From Prostheceraeus crozeri (Eukaryota > Platyhelminthes > Polycladida > Euryleptidae): a stretch of 64,000 nucleotides of DNA. Below the pieces are notes generated by a model. The model saw only the letters and a list, made by a program, of their open reading frames with translations, did no database searches and was not told where the DNA came from. Of the stretch, positions 33,768 through 46,146 are shown one piece after another. Position numbers and translations under genes: made by a program. Numbering within the stretch: the stretch's first letter is position 1; every line of letters begins with the position of its first letter. The stretch covers positions 62,001 through 126,000 of the forward strand of contig CAJQUW010015652.1 of assembly GCA_907163375.1 (NCBI GenBank). The letters are read 5' to 3'.

Positions 33768-34862
33768 ATTTTGTATTTATTCAAAATGATAACAACAGCT
33801 GGATGCCAATTACAGTCATCAGATGCGAATGATATACAGATTACAACAGTACCAGAATCAAAATGAGACAATAGAAAACCGGATACTGAAAATATACACG
33901 TACCTGAAACATATTACAGTATGAATAAATATACTTGATAAAAGACATAGTAGTAAAATACATAGCATTTTTCGAATACTAATGAAATACAACAGATTAC
34001 CAGAATAAAGGTGAGACATTAAAAACCAGATATAGTGTAAATGTACCTACCTAAAATGCATGATAATAAGAAAAAAGATACTTTATAAAAAGAATCGAGA
34101 AAATTATGTGAAATGTTTTATCAGAAACCTTTTTACTGTAGAAAGAGATGCACTGAAAACGTCAATTTCTTTGAATTTGTTTACTCTCAAAAATGTCCTC
34201 GGGAAGAAAGCGTGTTTGCGTAAGAGTAAGCAACGTTTTCTTTTTGAAGTAAAAATACCATTATTCCTGGTAATAAGACAAACAGCTGATGTCAAATAAT
34301 TGCAACTGATTGCACTATTGACAATCTTGTGAAATAGCAAAATGTCTGAAATCTCCCTGCGCTCCGCAAGCGTAGTTAAGCGGAAATGATGGCATAATAC
34401 AGCGTAGTTATCACTTTTGTACATGATGCGAGTGTGAAAACACAAGAACTTGACGAAAGCTTTTTGAATACGCTCAATCTTATTCACAGCACATTTTGAA
34501 TTTGGAGACCATACTTGTGAGCAGTAGTCCAGGTTGGACCGAACATACGAATTATACAAAACTTTCAAAACACAAATATCTTTGAAAGAATGGGTAACAC
34601 GCTTAATAAAGCCAAGTATTCGAAACGACTTAGTAGCAATGAAAGAAATGTGGCGGTTGAAGCATAAATTGCTGGTAAAATAAACCCCGAGATTCTTGAT
34701 TTCATCAACTTTTTAATAACATTGCCATCAAAGTGATAATCATAAGAAATGTCAAATTTACTTTTTAAAGAAAAATTCACGAAACAACATTTTTGGATGT
34801 TTAGAGAAAGCTTCCATTTTATACACCAGTTCCGAAAATTCATCAGGTCTCCTTGTAAATCA
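33768..34862 (-). mobile_element. 5'-truncated non-LTR retrotransposon (Jockey/CR1-like group)
   Basis: On the - strand, from 34862 down, the end of a reverse transcriptase is readable. DLMNFRNWCIKWKLSLNIQK (34843 region) comes first. In another frame NLGVYF and LGFIKRVTH follow, then VLYNSYVRSNLDYCSQVWSP and IERIQKAFVKFL (34568-34104). This is the typical thumb and C-terminal region of LINE reverse transcriptases. One frameshift near 34720 breaks the frame. The 3' untranslated part (34103-33800) contains an imperfect duplication of about 155 bases, and the tail is a TACAAATACAAAT-type run at 33768-33785. It inserted into the right terminal repeat of the pogo-like element. Confidence 0.88.
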
Positions 34863-34965
34863 ATGTAGAGGTTTGACTGTATTTTATGTTTTAATGCGGA
34901 TGAAATTTCCTGGAAATGTACTTGTTGTTTTTCTGACTGTCTAAGTCTCTCATCATATGTTGCAA

Positions 34966-35223
34966 CATAGAGATGGATTGTTTATCTGAAGTTGACTGCA
35001 ATGGAAATTGACTCAAGGTCGCGGCTTATCCGGGGGAGAACTAAGTCGGGGCATGAAACACCAATGAAAAGCATAGAATTGCACATGTGACTGATTCTAA
35101 CCCAACGATGCAGCCGTTGGCAAGTGTTTCTAAGTGAAAATGCGTGCGATCTTTGTGCCACTATTGTGTATTGCATGAAGCTCAACTTCCATTCTACAAA
35201 TTCCATTGTTATTAATTATTATG
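34966..35223. mobile_element. CATAGAAAT-family MITE, diverged copy
   Basis: Same orientation as 32614-32869, with degraded ends (CATAGAGATGG and ATTAATTATTATG). The interior is well matched, including GAAATTGACTCAAGGTCGCG and AAAATGCGTGCGA. No clear duplication remains. Confidence 0.75.
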
Positions 35224-38200
35224 GATGAAAATGAAATGCAGGAGTACACGTCAAATACGGCTATTGTCAAATGAAATATAAGAAATTATCATGCATAGAA
35301 CACTTGGCTGCCACATGCTTCTTCTTTATACTGAACCAATACTTCTTTCCACGCATTCATTCGACAAAGTGACGACAAGTTGGCAGAGAGAAAACTACAG
35401 AAAACTCCAATTTCTCTGCATATTTCGCTTTCGAATTATTCAGAAACTTCACCAGGGGGCAAAATATCCTTCTTTCACTTGAACGAAGTTGAAATGTGCT
35501 TCATTGATTCAAATCAGGTCGAATGATGATGTTTCACAATTAGTGTTGATTGATGCTATCTGACTTAATCACTCGATAATTGGAGAATGAATGACATTTG
35601 ATTGTTAGTGGAGATTAATTTGTGTCTTTGACAGCATTTTCATTTCATTGAAGTCCCAAACGTGGTTCATACTTTGCTTTTGCATTCTTATTTCTGAGGG
35701 ATTGAAATTCATCTAAAATGGAATGCCACAAAGGCGAAATTAATCAATTTTTGAAATACTTCATTCTTGTATCAGGTAGGTGAACATTTCGCCAGATGAA
35801 GCTTTTTGTAATTCGAGTTCTATTCCAGTGACATTTTCAGAATTATTGCCCATCCATCACCCTTCATCTACTCATCTCCCAGTTGTATTATCATTGACTT
35901 ATGAATGAAAATCTCTCTCAACTATGCAGAGGAGAAAAATAAAAGAATCTCATTTTGAAAGAAAATAATAATTTTACGAACTTGCACAAGAAAAATATTT
36001 CTCTTGAAGCAGCATTAGCCTACCGATGATTTACAAATTAAGAGCAATTGATGCATAAATATCATCTCATCGGAGGAAAGAATCCACAAATATTTTGGCT
36101 TCATTCCTTGGTTGAAGAGTTGTTTCTCAGAGCGCTAGTCACCGTATCACGATGAATGATTCCAAAGTTTGATATTCCTGACGTCTCTGGGTGTGCCGCA
36201 TGGCTACGGTTTGGCACTTTGTTTGTTTATCTCCTTAAATGGCCCAGTCACTCACTGTCCGTTCACCGTCCTCAGCTGTGCTTTTCGCAGATAAATTTGC
36301 AGTCATTGAACCTCTTCCAGCAAGCAATAATTTCTCCATGTTGTTTATTAAGCTGGCGGGATTCGAAATTGCTTCGAAGATGCTGAATAGAATGACCCGA
36401 AACATGGAAATATATCAGCGGATGATCATATGTCACGCTGCACATATTCAGATTTAAAATCATCAACACTGCCCACAAAGATTGAATATCTTGAGAAATT
36501 TGAAGCCTTTGGTTTCGCGCAATGTAGGCCTCCTGTTTGGTGTTTATCATAGCCTCATTGATGTACTTCTTTGTAGCAGCTTCTACTCTTCCGTGTTGGT
36601 TGGCAGTTAAACAAAATGCACGACTGACTAATTCCTATGAGCGAGCTCATCGCATTATCTGTGGCTAATGTTGTTGCCAATCAATTTAGACCAGTCTTAT
36701 GCAATTTGCACAAGCGGGGAGTTTTCAAAATATGACTGTTTCAAAAGCTATCCCTTCCATAACCTTGTGTTCAGTCATATGCCGCGCAGTGGATATTTCA
36801 ACTTGAATTACTTTTATTCTTCAATAAGAATGTACTAATTCTTCCCATTTTCATTTATAAAAGGCACAGTTGGCGATCTTTTACATATCTCCCAGCGTTT
36901 CTGTGAAACTGTTTCGTTTGTCCTTGTGTGTTCATGGATGCATCGATTTGTAAACCGTTTGCGGTAAATGTCATTTCGTGATGCCATAATTTCACATAAC
37001 TCTGAATAAACGATTGCTTCCTTGTTCAAACTCACGCAGGCCTGCATGTAAATTATATCTGTACATTTGAGAGCTGAATCTATCAGCAGCGGAAAATTAG
37101 ATACCTGCCTCTCCCTATATTTATTGCCTGGAATGAAATGACGCGCTGTGTAGGAAAAATACCACCAAAAACTGACAGCCGGATGAAGACAACGTCGAGG
37201 ATGCTAGCCTAAGTTTTTCTATAACAGTTGGTTGCACGTTACCAGCAATGAAACAAAAGTGTGATAAGTTCTCAGAGTAGTGTTTGAACTTTCCTACTAC
37301 TATCCTTACTACTACTACGTCTGCTATCTTTCAAATTGTTGATAAGACTGGTTTACTTCATCGGCAAGATACGCACTTTAGTATGACGATCGTCATTGAT
37401 GCGGGATAATTCAAATGTGTAAGATCGATGGCTTTCATCAAGATGACCACCAGTCCGGCGTTGACTATATTTAGAAAGTACACAGACAACTGAAAATGTA
37501 CCATCGTCAATCACAGGAGGTCGCCCACCGCATCCCTACGACGCAACATAGTTATCAATGTGCGCTCTCGTCCATGCATGTTATAAAGTACATACCTAAC
37601 TCTGATTTCTATGTTTCAGCAGACCACTTATCACTTCAATCCTACCAAAAAGTGCCATCGGCTGGCAATTGCATCAGTATTTGCACTTTTAATGGACCTG
37701 CTCTTGAACATGTTTATCTCTTCTTCAATTCTTCATATTATCAACCAAAATACTTGAGAAATCAATTTGTAGGTAGACACGTCAATGCGGCTTGAAAGAA
37801 TTGCTTTCAGAAATGACCAGATGGAACTCTTGGGAAATAGCAGCTGTATATAATAGTTCCGTTAAATTAAGAGAGGATTCGTTATATTTGGAAGGAAGAT
37901 TGTTATGAAGAGACAATATGAGTATTGAGGAAATACTGCAGATGGTGATAATAAAATATCCTGTCATTGCTAAGAGATTGATAAAAATAGACTGAATTGC
38001 AAAATCTTATGGGTCTCATGGGATCCCCTTTTTTGATTTGCAAAGGAATAGGTTGCTGTCTGATGACAGTTTGATTTAATTTGCAATCAGAAGAAATTAG
38101 GTAATGAATTGAGATTATGAGATAAAGTTTCGTGGAGATGAAAAAATATCAAACTTGTGAGTGATGTCTCAGACAGGCTTCTGCCACAAAAAGATGCTGT

Positions 38201-39150
38201 CAATGTTAGCAGTACATAACTCAAACTTGAGGCAAGCGTTAAAGATGTAAGGTCATTGTTTAAACTATAGAAAATATTTTCTATTTTCTCTACATTTTTT
38301 CTACTATTTCTCTTCATCAAAAAGCTCAACTTTGGATGAAAAGTTACGAATCCGCAAATGCAGCTTTGACAATGGAAATCTGACAGTCTATGATAATTAA
38401 GGGCTAGAAATCGTTGTCATAACAACGGTGACAATGGGAAGCTACCGGCAGTTTATCAGTATAATTTGTAAATGTTTACGGTTGCTATAATTTCTCTTTA
38501 TATGTAAAAACATTTTGATAGATTGTCTTACAATAAATCGCCTTGTGGCAAGAATCTACAGTACCTACAAGAAAAGTTGCATGTTTCAGTAATTGAATTC
38601 TTCTTAAGATCTATGCACCTTCTGTGCATTGTTGCTGAATAAGTAGGTTTATCAACCAATATTTGTCATTTTTCAGAAGTCTCAAAATTTGCATAATTAA
38701 GGCCGTCTAGTTTGAGGTGATTCATGTGGATCATAGTTTGAACTCATGCATGTAGATGTCTCAAGACTGATATATTTCAACACTAGAATGCCCAAGCGGA
38801 AGCTTTAATTGGCCATTCCCTTACGATCAGATGAACAATCAAATCGACCTGACATTTTCTGACTTTAGTCAATTTTTAGCTAGTTTACAATGATATAGTG
38901 ATCGTTTAGTTAAATTTAATGGTTTACAAATGGCTTGCTGCAAGGGGGACATTGCCATGCGGTCATTTTGATCGCAAAAATTGGTGAGCTCTATCTCACC
39001 GAACCCGCTTTCCTGATCTAAAGCAGCTACGTAACCCCAGATAATTTCTATACGTCCCTTCGTCCTTGCAATGACTTGCTGAAGCAGTCGATCACCTGTG
39101 ATGGAGCAGAAAGTATACCAAACGTATATAGTATGAAAACTAAGGCGTTG
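35224..39150. other. long stretch without recognised gene
   Basis: About 3.9 kb. An R1 repeat copy lies at 38525-38615. Several open frames of 60-99 codons on both strands (for example 37496-37795) show no domain and no splice context. Confidence 0.45.
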
Positions 39151-39564
39151 GGTACTTCTATTCTTCCCCCCCCCAACATTTCTGTTGTTGACACCCGGAA
39201 GTGTTGCATCGTCAACGATCTTCTCTTGCTCCTACCTGTTCTCACTAACGTCGCATAGCGTTGAGTGTGTAAAACTCCTCTTATCTGACTTGTAGAACAT
39301 TTACAGCCTCAGAATTAGACAACTGCTCGTAATTTGTCTGTAGACAGCAATCACACGAAGTTCATGATCACAGCTGTACCTTGTATTCTAACTGAGTATC
39401 CAAGGGGCCAATCCTTCATCCCAGGGTTCAAGTAAGACTTCTCAGTCGTGCTGCAGTGTCACTCAGTGAGAGATCAAGTCTATTCTAAACCCAATGTGAC
39501 TAACTTCGGCAAAATTTGATGATTTGGAAAACTTAAAAAATGTGGGGGAAAGAATAGAAGTACC
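39151..39564. mobile_element. GGTACTTCTATTC-family MITE, copy 2
   Basis: The left end GGTACTTCTATTCTTCC is mirrored at the right by GGAAAGAATAGAAGTACC. The whole body is the inverse of 4760-5184. An open frame inside is a by-product. Confidence 0.75.
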
Positions 39565-39802
39565 CAAGGTACAGCTATGATCATGAACTTCGTGTGATTG
39601 TTGTCTACAGACAAATGACGAGCAGTTGTCTAATTCTGAGGCTGTAAATGTTCGACAATGCAGATAAGAGGAGTTTTACACACTCAACGCTACGCAACGA
39701 TAGTGAGATTGCCCGCAGGAGCAAGAGAAGATCGTTGACGATGCAACACTTTCGGGTGTCAACAACAGAAATGTGGGGGTGAGGGGAAAGAAGAGAAGTA
39801 CC
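39565..39802. mobile_element. GGTACTTCTATTC-family MITE, partial inverted copy
   Basis: Begins abruptly with the internal word CAAGGTACAGCTATGATC and ends with GAAGAGAAGTACC. It is inverted relative to its neighbour, so 39151-39802 as a whole forms a foldback structure. The abrupt junction means this half is truncated or the pair arose by rearrangement. Confidence 0.7.
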
Positions 39803-40544
39803 AGGGATTATACACCACACTTCTTTATAAGTCGAATTCTTCTGTGATCCTCACCGCATGTAAAGCAAAGAAGAACAAAACTCTATAGTATTATTAAGTT
39901 CTCTGCTCCAAGCAGTCTTGGTCAGTGATACTATCAAACGCAAACCTGAGACAATTGTGTATTACAATCAGACAAAAGGATGAGTAGACTCACTGGATCA
40001 GATGGCAAAACTGTATTTGGCAAAAGTGGAGCAAGAAGATGGACGCTTGCAGTGTTCTTTAATTTATTAGATCTGGCAGCAATAAATGCATTTCTAGACT
40101 TATAAATGGCAGTAATATCAGTCGCCAAACCTATTTGCAAAGTCTGAGTGAAGAACTTTGTCTAATCAGCGGCAGTTCAACTCAAAGCACTCTAATTCCT
40201 AAAACTAGTGCAGCATTCTGCACTCAGAAGCAATGCTATCTGTAGAAATAACTCAAATATGCTGTGTCAACTATACAGCAAACTGTCTGTGGAACCTGTG
40301 CATCCTTCAAGAATTGTGACAATTGAATGATGCGCATTTCTTAAAATTCCTTTGAAATTGCTATACATATAATATATATCCCAAAAAATTGGATTTCAAG
40401 TTAAGAACAAAAATTTAATTTCGGGAAATAGCGATCTTTGATTTATTCATCTAAATTAGCAATTGAAAAAAGCAATGGTCATTCAGCACCCAGTAAGAGA
40501 TAACTGCGGTCAAAATAACCTCAGTTTGGCATTTGTGGGGCGCC
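39803..40544. other. nothing recognised
   Basis: Non-coding DNA with short open frames only. Confidence 0.45.
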
Positions 40545-41090
40545 AAATTTAATAATAATAATAAATGTCGTATATTTGAAGAAAATACAGTCTCAATAAT
40601 AAAAATCGTGAGACGGTCAAAAAGTAAATTTTTACAAAGTAATCAAAAATATTCTTTAACAGAAAGTCACACAAAGCCACTATTTACAGGCCTACACATA
40701 CTTGGAAGGAAAGATCTATGTCTTAAGACGAGATCACACTTTGGGACACGAAATTTGCCAGAAAACGGAAGGACATCTGGTTTGAAATGATGGAGCGGAT
40801 GTTCAGGGTCACTAAGTTACTGCGAGAATAGTTTAAATGCCAGGATAGTTCGTCGGTAGTTCAGAGGCAAAAAATTATCACATAAAGAACTTGAAGTACC
40901 ACATATAGTTCTATGCGCTCGTCTTTGCACCAAATCAAATAGATCACTATCTTTTTGATGTATTGAAATTAATAATGTAGCACAATACTTGAGGATATTT
41001 CGGATGGTGGAGTTGTAAATGGTCACATGTATTTTGGACACTCTAGTGTGGTATGCTCTGAGCTGCATGGGCTATGTAGAAAATCATAGC
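40545..41090 (-). mobile_element. 5'-truncated LINE, reverse transcriptase C-terminus
   Basis: The - strand frame 41068-40817 reads IYNSTIRNILKYCATLLISI, then DLVQRRAHRTICG and LNYRRTILAFKLF. This matches the conserved end of LINE reverse transcriptases (VR-x2-LEY-C, then VQRRATR). An untranslated part follows, and a run of ATT triplets near 40547-40560 marks the probable 3' end. Different in sequence from the other LINE pieces. Confidence 0.75.
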
Positions 41091-42213
41091 AGATTTAAGT
41101 TTTTTGCAGATCAGAGTCTTGGATTTCACGTTCAGAAAGTTCTACACGCACGCCGACGATTTAGGCTGTCATTTGAAAGCTGATTCCAGTCCACAACATA
41201 GACGGATTTGTATGGGTCAACCACGGACACACATGTCTGTTAAGTTCTTGTTTGGATGACACACAGCGGACTCATAAACTCCTGATGATGGAAGTTAGCG
41301 AATTCTGTAGAACCATTAAATCAACTTGGATGAACTTTTCTTTCCTGAGTTGGAGTTCAGTTGGCGCTGCCATTATCTTTCTCTTCCAGACACTATGTTA
41401 ATTACGATGGAATTTCTCACTTCTCTCTTCCCCATCGAGTCGAACATAGAGATCCCTGAAAGAACTTTTAGGATGAGAATCACACGATGGCGTGATTGTT
41501 AATTAATCATAACAAATGAAAAAAATCTGTGGAAATCACTTTGAAAGAGGCAAACAACAGAAAACACGAAATCTGAGGAATATGTAGAAATAGTCAACAT
41601 TCAACTTGGTTAAAAGGGTGTGCTTGTGGGATGATGCTTTCGATCTCTCCTGAAATCATCGAAGCGACCATTCCGACCGTGAGTGACAAGCCACCTGGTG
41701 CAACCGCGCGTATTCGATGCCAAATGCTCAGTGAATTTGCGTGCTACAGATGAGAAAACGTGGGTCACAAAGTCAACTCAGCCTTGACTGGCAGCTGCCA
41801 AGATCTTGTCAACGTCAGGCTCGATGTGTACGTGATGATGAAATGAGCCGATATGAGTCTTTTCAACAAAATCCATTCACTAACAAGTCATCCATTCGAC
41901 AGGAAATGAGAGATTAAAATGTATTTCTTCTCTTCATATGGAGAGCAGGAAATATTTCTGTTGATTCTCATCAAAATGACGGAGAAAGGTAATTTTCAAG
42001 TTACTCTTAGAATTTATTAACAAGGCGACGACGATTCCTAGTTAAGGTCAAAACGGCAGATGGCAGGCAGAATGGGAATTCCATCGTAAATTTTGGAAGC
42101 TTTTAACAATCTAGATTTGAATAACAACCTTAGATAGCTAGCTGAGATTAAGCATGTATGACATTGAGAGGCATCATTATGCAGCGAACACTGGAGGGAT
42201 TTATGTGTGACCA
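41091..42213. other. nothing recognised
   Basis: Non-coding DNA up to the tandem-ended foldback element. Confidence 0.45.
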
Positions 42214-42535
42214 AATTCCAGCAGCGAGCACGAGTTTCTGCAGGGAACGAGGCCGACAATGACACTTTCACAAAATGATGTACACCTCATAGTCCGGCAG
42301 CCAGCACGAGTTTGTGGAGGGAACGAGGCCGACAATGAGACTTTCACAGAATGATGCGCACCTCATAGTCCGGCAGCCAGCACGAGTTTTTGGAGGGAAC
42401 GAGGCCGACAATGACACTTTCACAAAATGATGCGCACCTCATAGTCCGGCAGCCAGCACGAGTTTGTGGAGGGAACGATGCCGACAATGACACTTTCACA
42501 AAATGATGTGCACCTCATAGTCCGGCAGCCAGCAC
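42214..42535 (+). repeat. 76-bp tandem array
   Basis: Unit starts AGTCCGGCAGCCAGCACGAG at 42291, 42367, 42443 and 42519, an exact 76-base period. A diverged first unit starts near 42215. Units differ by few changes, so the amplification is recent. Confidence 0.93.
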
Positions 42536-43176
42536 CTCATGCCTACTATGAAACTTCACGTCTGCCGAATTCTACCTGGTTTCTCCTCTTGGCAGACAGG
42601 ATCAAAGACAGACACATATTAATCAAATGGGACGAAGATCGCAGTTTTTGGCAAAAGTGAAACTTTCTATGTCTTCTCTTATTAACTGAAAAGTACTTAG
42701 TCCAGAGCCATAATTTTTACATGGAATGTCTTCAGGTCATTTCCTATGATGTGCTTCTGATCGGCGATGTATGTAAGAGTGTGCTTCAATGCGAATACAG
42801 TGGGTCAGCATGTTGGTGTTTGCAAAAATTAGGAAGGAGCGTTGTACAGGACTTCGTTCAATGGGTTGGAGGCGAGGGCATTTTTTGTTTTTCTCTGATC
42901 CTGTCTGACACGATAGAATTCGTTAGACCCGCAGAGTCGCAGTAGGCATGGGGTGTACATCATTCCGTGAAAGTTTCATTCTCGGCCTCGTTCCCTGCAC
43001 AAACTCGTTCTGGCTGCCACACTATGAGGTGTACATCATTTTTATGAAAGTCTCATTCTCGGCCTCGTTCCCTGTAGAGACTCGTTCTGGCTGCCGGACT
43101 ATGAGGTGTACATCATTTTGTGAAAGTCTCATTCTCGGCCTCGTTCCCTGCAGAAACTCGTGCTGGCTGCAGGAAT
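42214..43176. mobile_element. foldback element, copy 2, with tandem arrays at both ends
   Basis: The left end ATTCCAGCAGC is mirrored at the right end by GCTGCAGGAAT. The left terminus is a 76-bp tandem array (about 4.3 units), and the right terminus has three inverted units of the same sequence. Between them lie the same inner blocks as 6905-7611, including GGAATGTCTTCAGGTCATTT at about 42723. The terminal unit of copy 1 has therefore been amplified here at both ends. All open frames in the region follow the repeat. Confidence 0.85.
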
Positions 43177-45404
43177 ACCATCTCAGAAGCACCATTATCT
43201 AAGACAACATAAGGAACCATAGTAATCGACTTTTCGCTTTGTTTAACTTGCTGAGACTACATAATGGACAATAGCGGCTTCTTGATGAACAATTTCAACT
43301 GCTCGGTCAAGTTCCGATATAAGTCAACGTTGCTGGATTTTTCGAATTATCAAATTACTGAAATCGGCAGCAGTTTGCCTTAATTCTTGCAAGTTATTTC
43401 ATTAAAATTATTTGATGCTTAAGGAGAAATGATGATTACCGTGAATCTTTACAAACTTCACTGAGGTGGCTCCGGTACCTTCCTATTGTCACTAGATCAC
43501 TAGAAGCCGACATCGTTCTGTGGCTTCCCTGTGACAGTTTCAGACCGAGTTTCAGGGCCATTTTGACCGGGAAATTGCTAAGAAACGTTGACTTTGAAGT
43601 TCTCAGACTATGACGCAAATACTCCTTCTATGCTGTCTCACATGTTCAGACGAGACTCACAAACTTGTAAATAAGATGGAGAGACGGACTCGAGGGCATA
43701 CATGCAGAAGTCCATGAATTTGTTAATGAATTCGCCGCTGCCTCGATGTTGGCGAGGGAGGAGTCTGCATTCCATTACCTGTTGATGATCAGAAAAAAGT
43801 CGGCTCACCCGTCTTCGCATTCTTCTCTTCACGAGCAGCGCTTTGATTACCAGCTGAGGACATGCGGAGAGATTCTCTCCTGATATTCTCTCTGCGCGAT
43901 GTGAACTCTGCGGTAGTGAATGTGAAATTTCATCTTGTGAGTGAAATGATGTATTCCTCGTCTCTTGCACAGATACAATGGAAAATTGCAGCCGTGAAGT
44001 AGCTATTCTAATTCTTTATGTCAAAAGTGCATGCCATTATTAGATTTGTTCAATTTGGAGCTCTCCTTTCAAGACAAGCTGGCCATCAATCCTTTCTGCA
44101 ATCAGATTGATGTCTTCCTCAAATTTTCAACAAGAGTTACAAAGGTATGTTTGTTACCTCACGGCGTGAATTTCAGACATTTCCTTTGATATTTCATCCA
44201 ATAGGTCACGAGACGCCAGGAATTGCTGATATCAGGATTTGAAAAGTCAAGAGAATGCTCCTTTTGTTTGTGTTTTGATGAAATTCGATGCTGGATGAAC
44301 CTTTCTTGAAAACATTGATGAACAGTTGCTTTATGTCATCAACTTCATTTTCCAAGCTACAATCAAGTGCAGAGCAGAAGAAATGCTGCCATGAGCAAAC
44401 TAAACTATCTCCGAGGCTGTTGACGATGTTTAAAAATATCAAAAGCATAATTCTACTATACGGCTAAGAAAACTGAGCTTGAGATGTTTTACGATAAGAA
44501 TGCCAATGATGGCGAATGAGCTAGCCCAGGTCAGATAGAACTGCTGGTTCACATTCTAACTGTGTATCGCTGGCAAATCTGACTAATGTGAACAGCAGCC
44601 ATGTTACACATACAGTGCGATTTTACACTTTTTAAGAATAGTTTCAAAACGCTGGTCAAAAACTTCATGCTTAGAACAAGGCTTCAATGCTGGAAGGACG
44701 GATTAAAATGATTGTTTTAAAATGTTCGGTACGGGTGTAAAGTCATACTTCAAAAGCAGCTAAAATTGTAGCTTCAATATATTCCTTTATAATATAACAT
44801 TGCTCTTGTTGTCCCGACTTCGTGCAATCCCTAGAACGCCCACAAATAAAATTCGAAGAAAATTTTTATTTTTCAAAAAAGCTATATTTTGAAAATAATT
44901 TATGCATCAAAGGGTTAAATAGACTAATTCTTGATATTGAATTTTTCTCTCTCTTACTTCATTTTAACGAAATATGTCACATGGGCCTACATCTTTACGA
45001 GCCGCATAATGGTTAATTATCTATTTAGAAAGTGTCTTGAGTAGACCATACAGGAAATTCATATAACAATGTTCTTAACTTGATGTGAATGTTGATACAT
45101 TTATTACAAACTACGCAAATTACGCTCATCCATCACAATTGCGGTAATAATCAATTATTGAAGCACGTGAATCAACAGTCTCACTTGCGTATAACAGTGC
45201 ATAAAATATAGTTTCATATGCTATCATAAATTGTTGTATTATTAATATACTAATTGCGCTATGCACCAAAAAGTTCCTGATTAGAATCCAGAAAGCGATC
45301 AGCTTGTGAATAAGACATGTTTAGTAAGCATAGTATTCTAAAGGTGGTAAACCTTGCAAATCTTCACCTAGCAATTGTAAGCTTCTCCTCTACAACACAT
45401 TTCA
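43177..45404. other. nothing certain
   Basis: A 110-codon - strand frame (43970-43638) is GC-richer, and a possible acceptor ATCAACAG precedes GTAATGGAATG inside it. It has no recognisable domain and a weak donor, so I leave it uncalled. The rest is non-coding. Confidence 0.4.
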
Positions 45405-45680
45405 ATCAATTGATTAATTGCAATTCTTCGATGACGCCAATCAATTAATTGCAACTTCGATGACACTTATCAATTAATTGCAATTCTTCGATGACACGAA
45501 CAAATTAATTGCAATTCTTCGATGACGCCAATCAATGAATTACAATTCTTTGATGGCACCAATAAATGAATTGCAATTTAATTGCAATTCATTGATACCC
45601 GCAAGCATTGTTTTTGATAGAAGTGATCAATTAATTGTGACCCATGAATTGCAATTAATTTATGACAACCCCTGCTTCAA
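45405..45680. repeat. AATTAATTGCAATTCTTCGATGAC satellite-like array
   Basis: About seven degenerate units of roughly 31 bases, containing AATTAATTGCAATT followed by CTTCGATGACGCC. The array ends with ACAACCCCTG. The core word AATTAATTG is self-complementary. Confidence 0.8.
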
Positions 45681-46146
45681 AGATCATCGTGTCATCGAGA
45701 GCTCATGCATCTGCTGAAGACGCAATCATCTATCCGTGCTGATAACGTGCAGTGCCGTGCATTGAATTTGAAAGATATCCCAAACAAGTGATTTCAGAAT
45801 GTGCACCACTTGGTTACTTGTGGTCAATAGAATCAACAGAATTTCTATTGTTTCTCTAAAGTATAATTTGCATCTAATAAGTCTCCTCGCCACGATCGTC
45901 TGTCTTGAAATGTGAACATGTCCTCTTCATCCATCCACCACGTCTGCTGTCTGTCTCCTTCCCGCCTGATCCGAAGATCGCGTGCAGGAAAGTGTTGACA
46001 GATCTCACGTGTCATGATCTCACCAGCCGAGATGAGAATAAAAGAGAAAAAAGTTGCAACTGATTGATAAGTTCGTGATTTGAGCATTAGAAGGGCGTGA
46101 GAAGAATTACACGAACAAGCAAGAAAACGGTAATGACATCGAGAAC
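45681..46146. other. nothing recognised
   Basis: Non-coding DNA before the polypurine tract. Confidence 0.5.

Larger units (their letters stand above)
32943..34879 (+). mobile_element. Tigger/pogo-like element, internally deleted and split by a LINE
   Basis: The left end is CAGTCGAACCTCTGTATAGT and the right end is the inverse of CAGTCAAACCTCTACAT, flanked by TA (32941-32942 and 34880-34881). Subterminal repeats of the TATAGTGAA type recur at both sides (near 32960-33090 and 33700-33765). These are features of pogo/Tigger elements. A remnant of the transposase C-terminus is at 33389-33451. A LINE (33768-34862) interrupts the right terminal repeat between TTCACTA and TGTAGAGG. Without it the element is about 0.84 kb. 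Confidence 0.82.

Noticed and set aside
41283..41330. CTGATGATGGAAGTT as a hammerhead
   Set aside because: No stem II partner and no GAAAC box.
42466..43202. Several 60-84 codon frames of similar sequence
   Set aside because: They reflect the 76-bp units of the foldback element.
43638..43970. GC-richer 110-codon - strand frame with a possible acceptor
   Set aside because: No recognisable domain, weak donor and no downstream exon. Below my threshold for a gene call.
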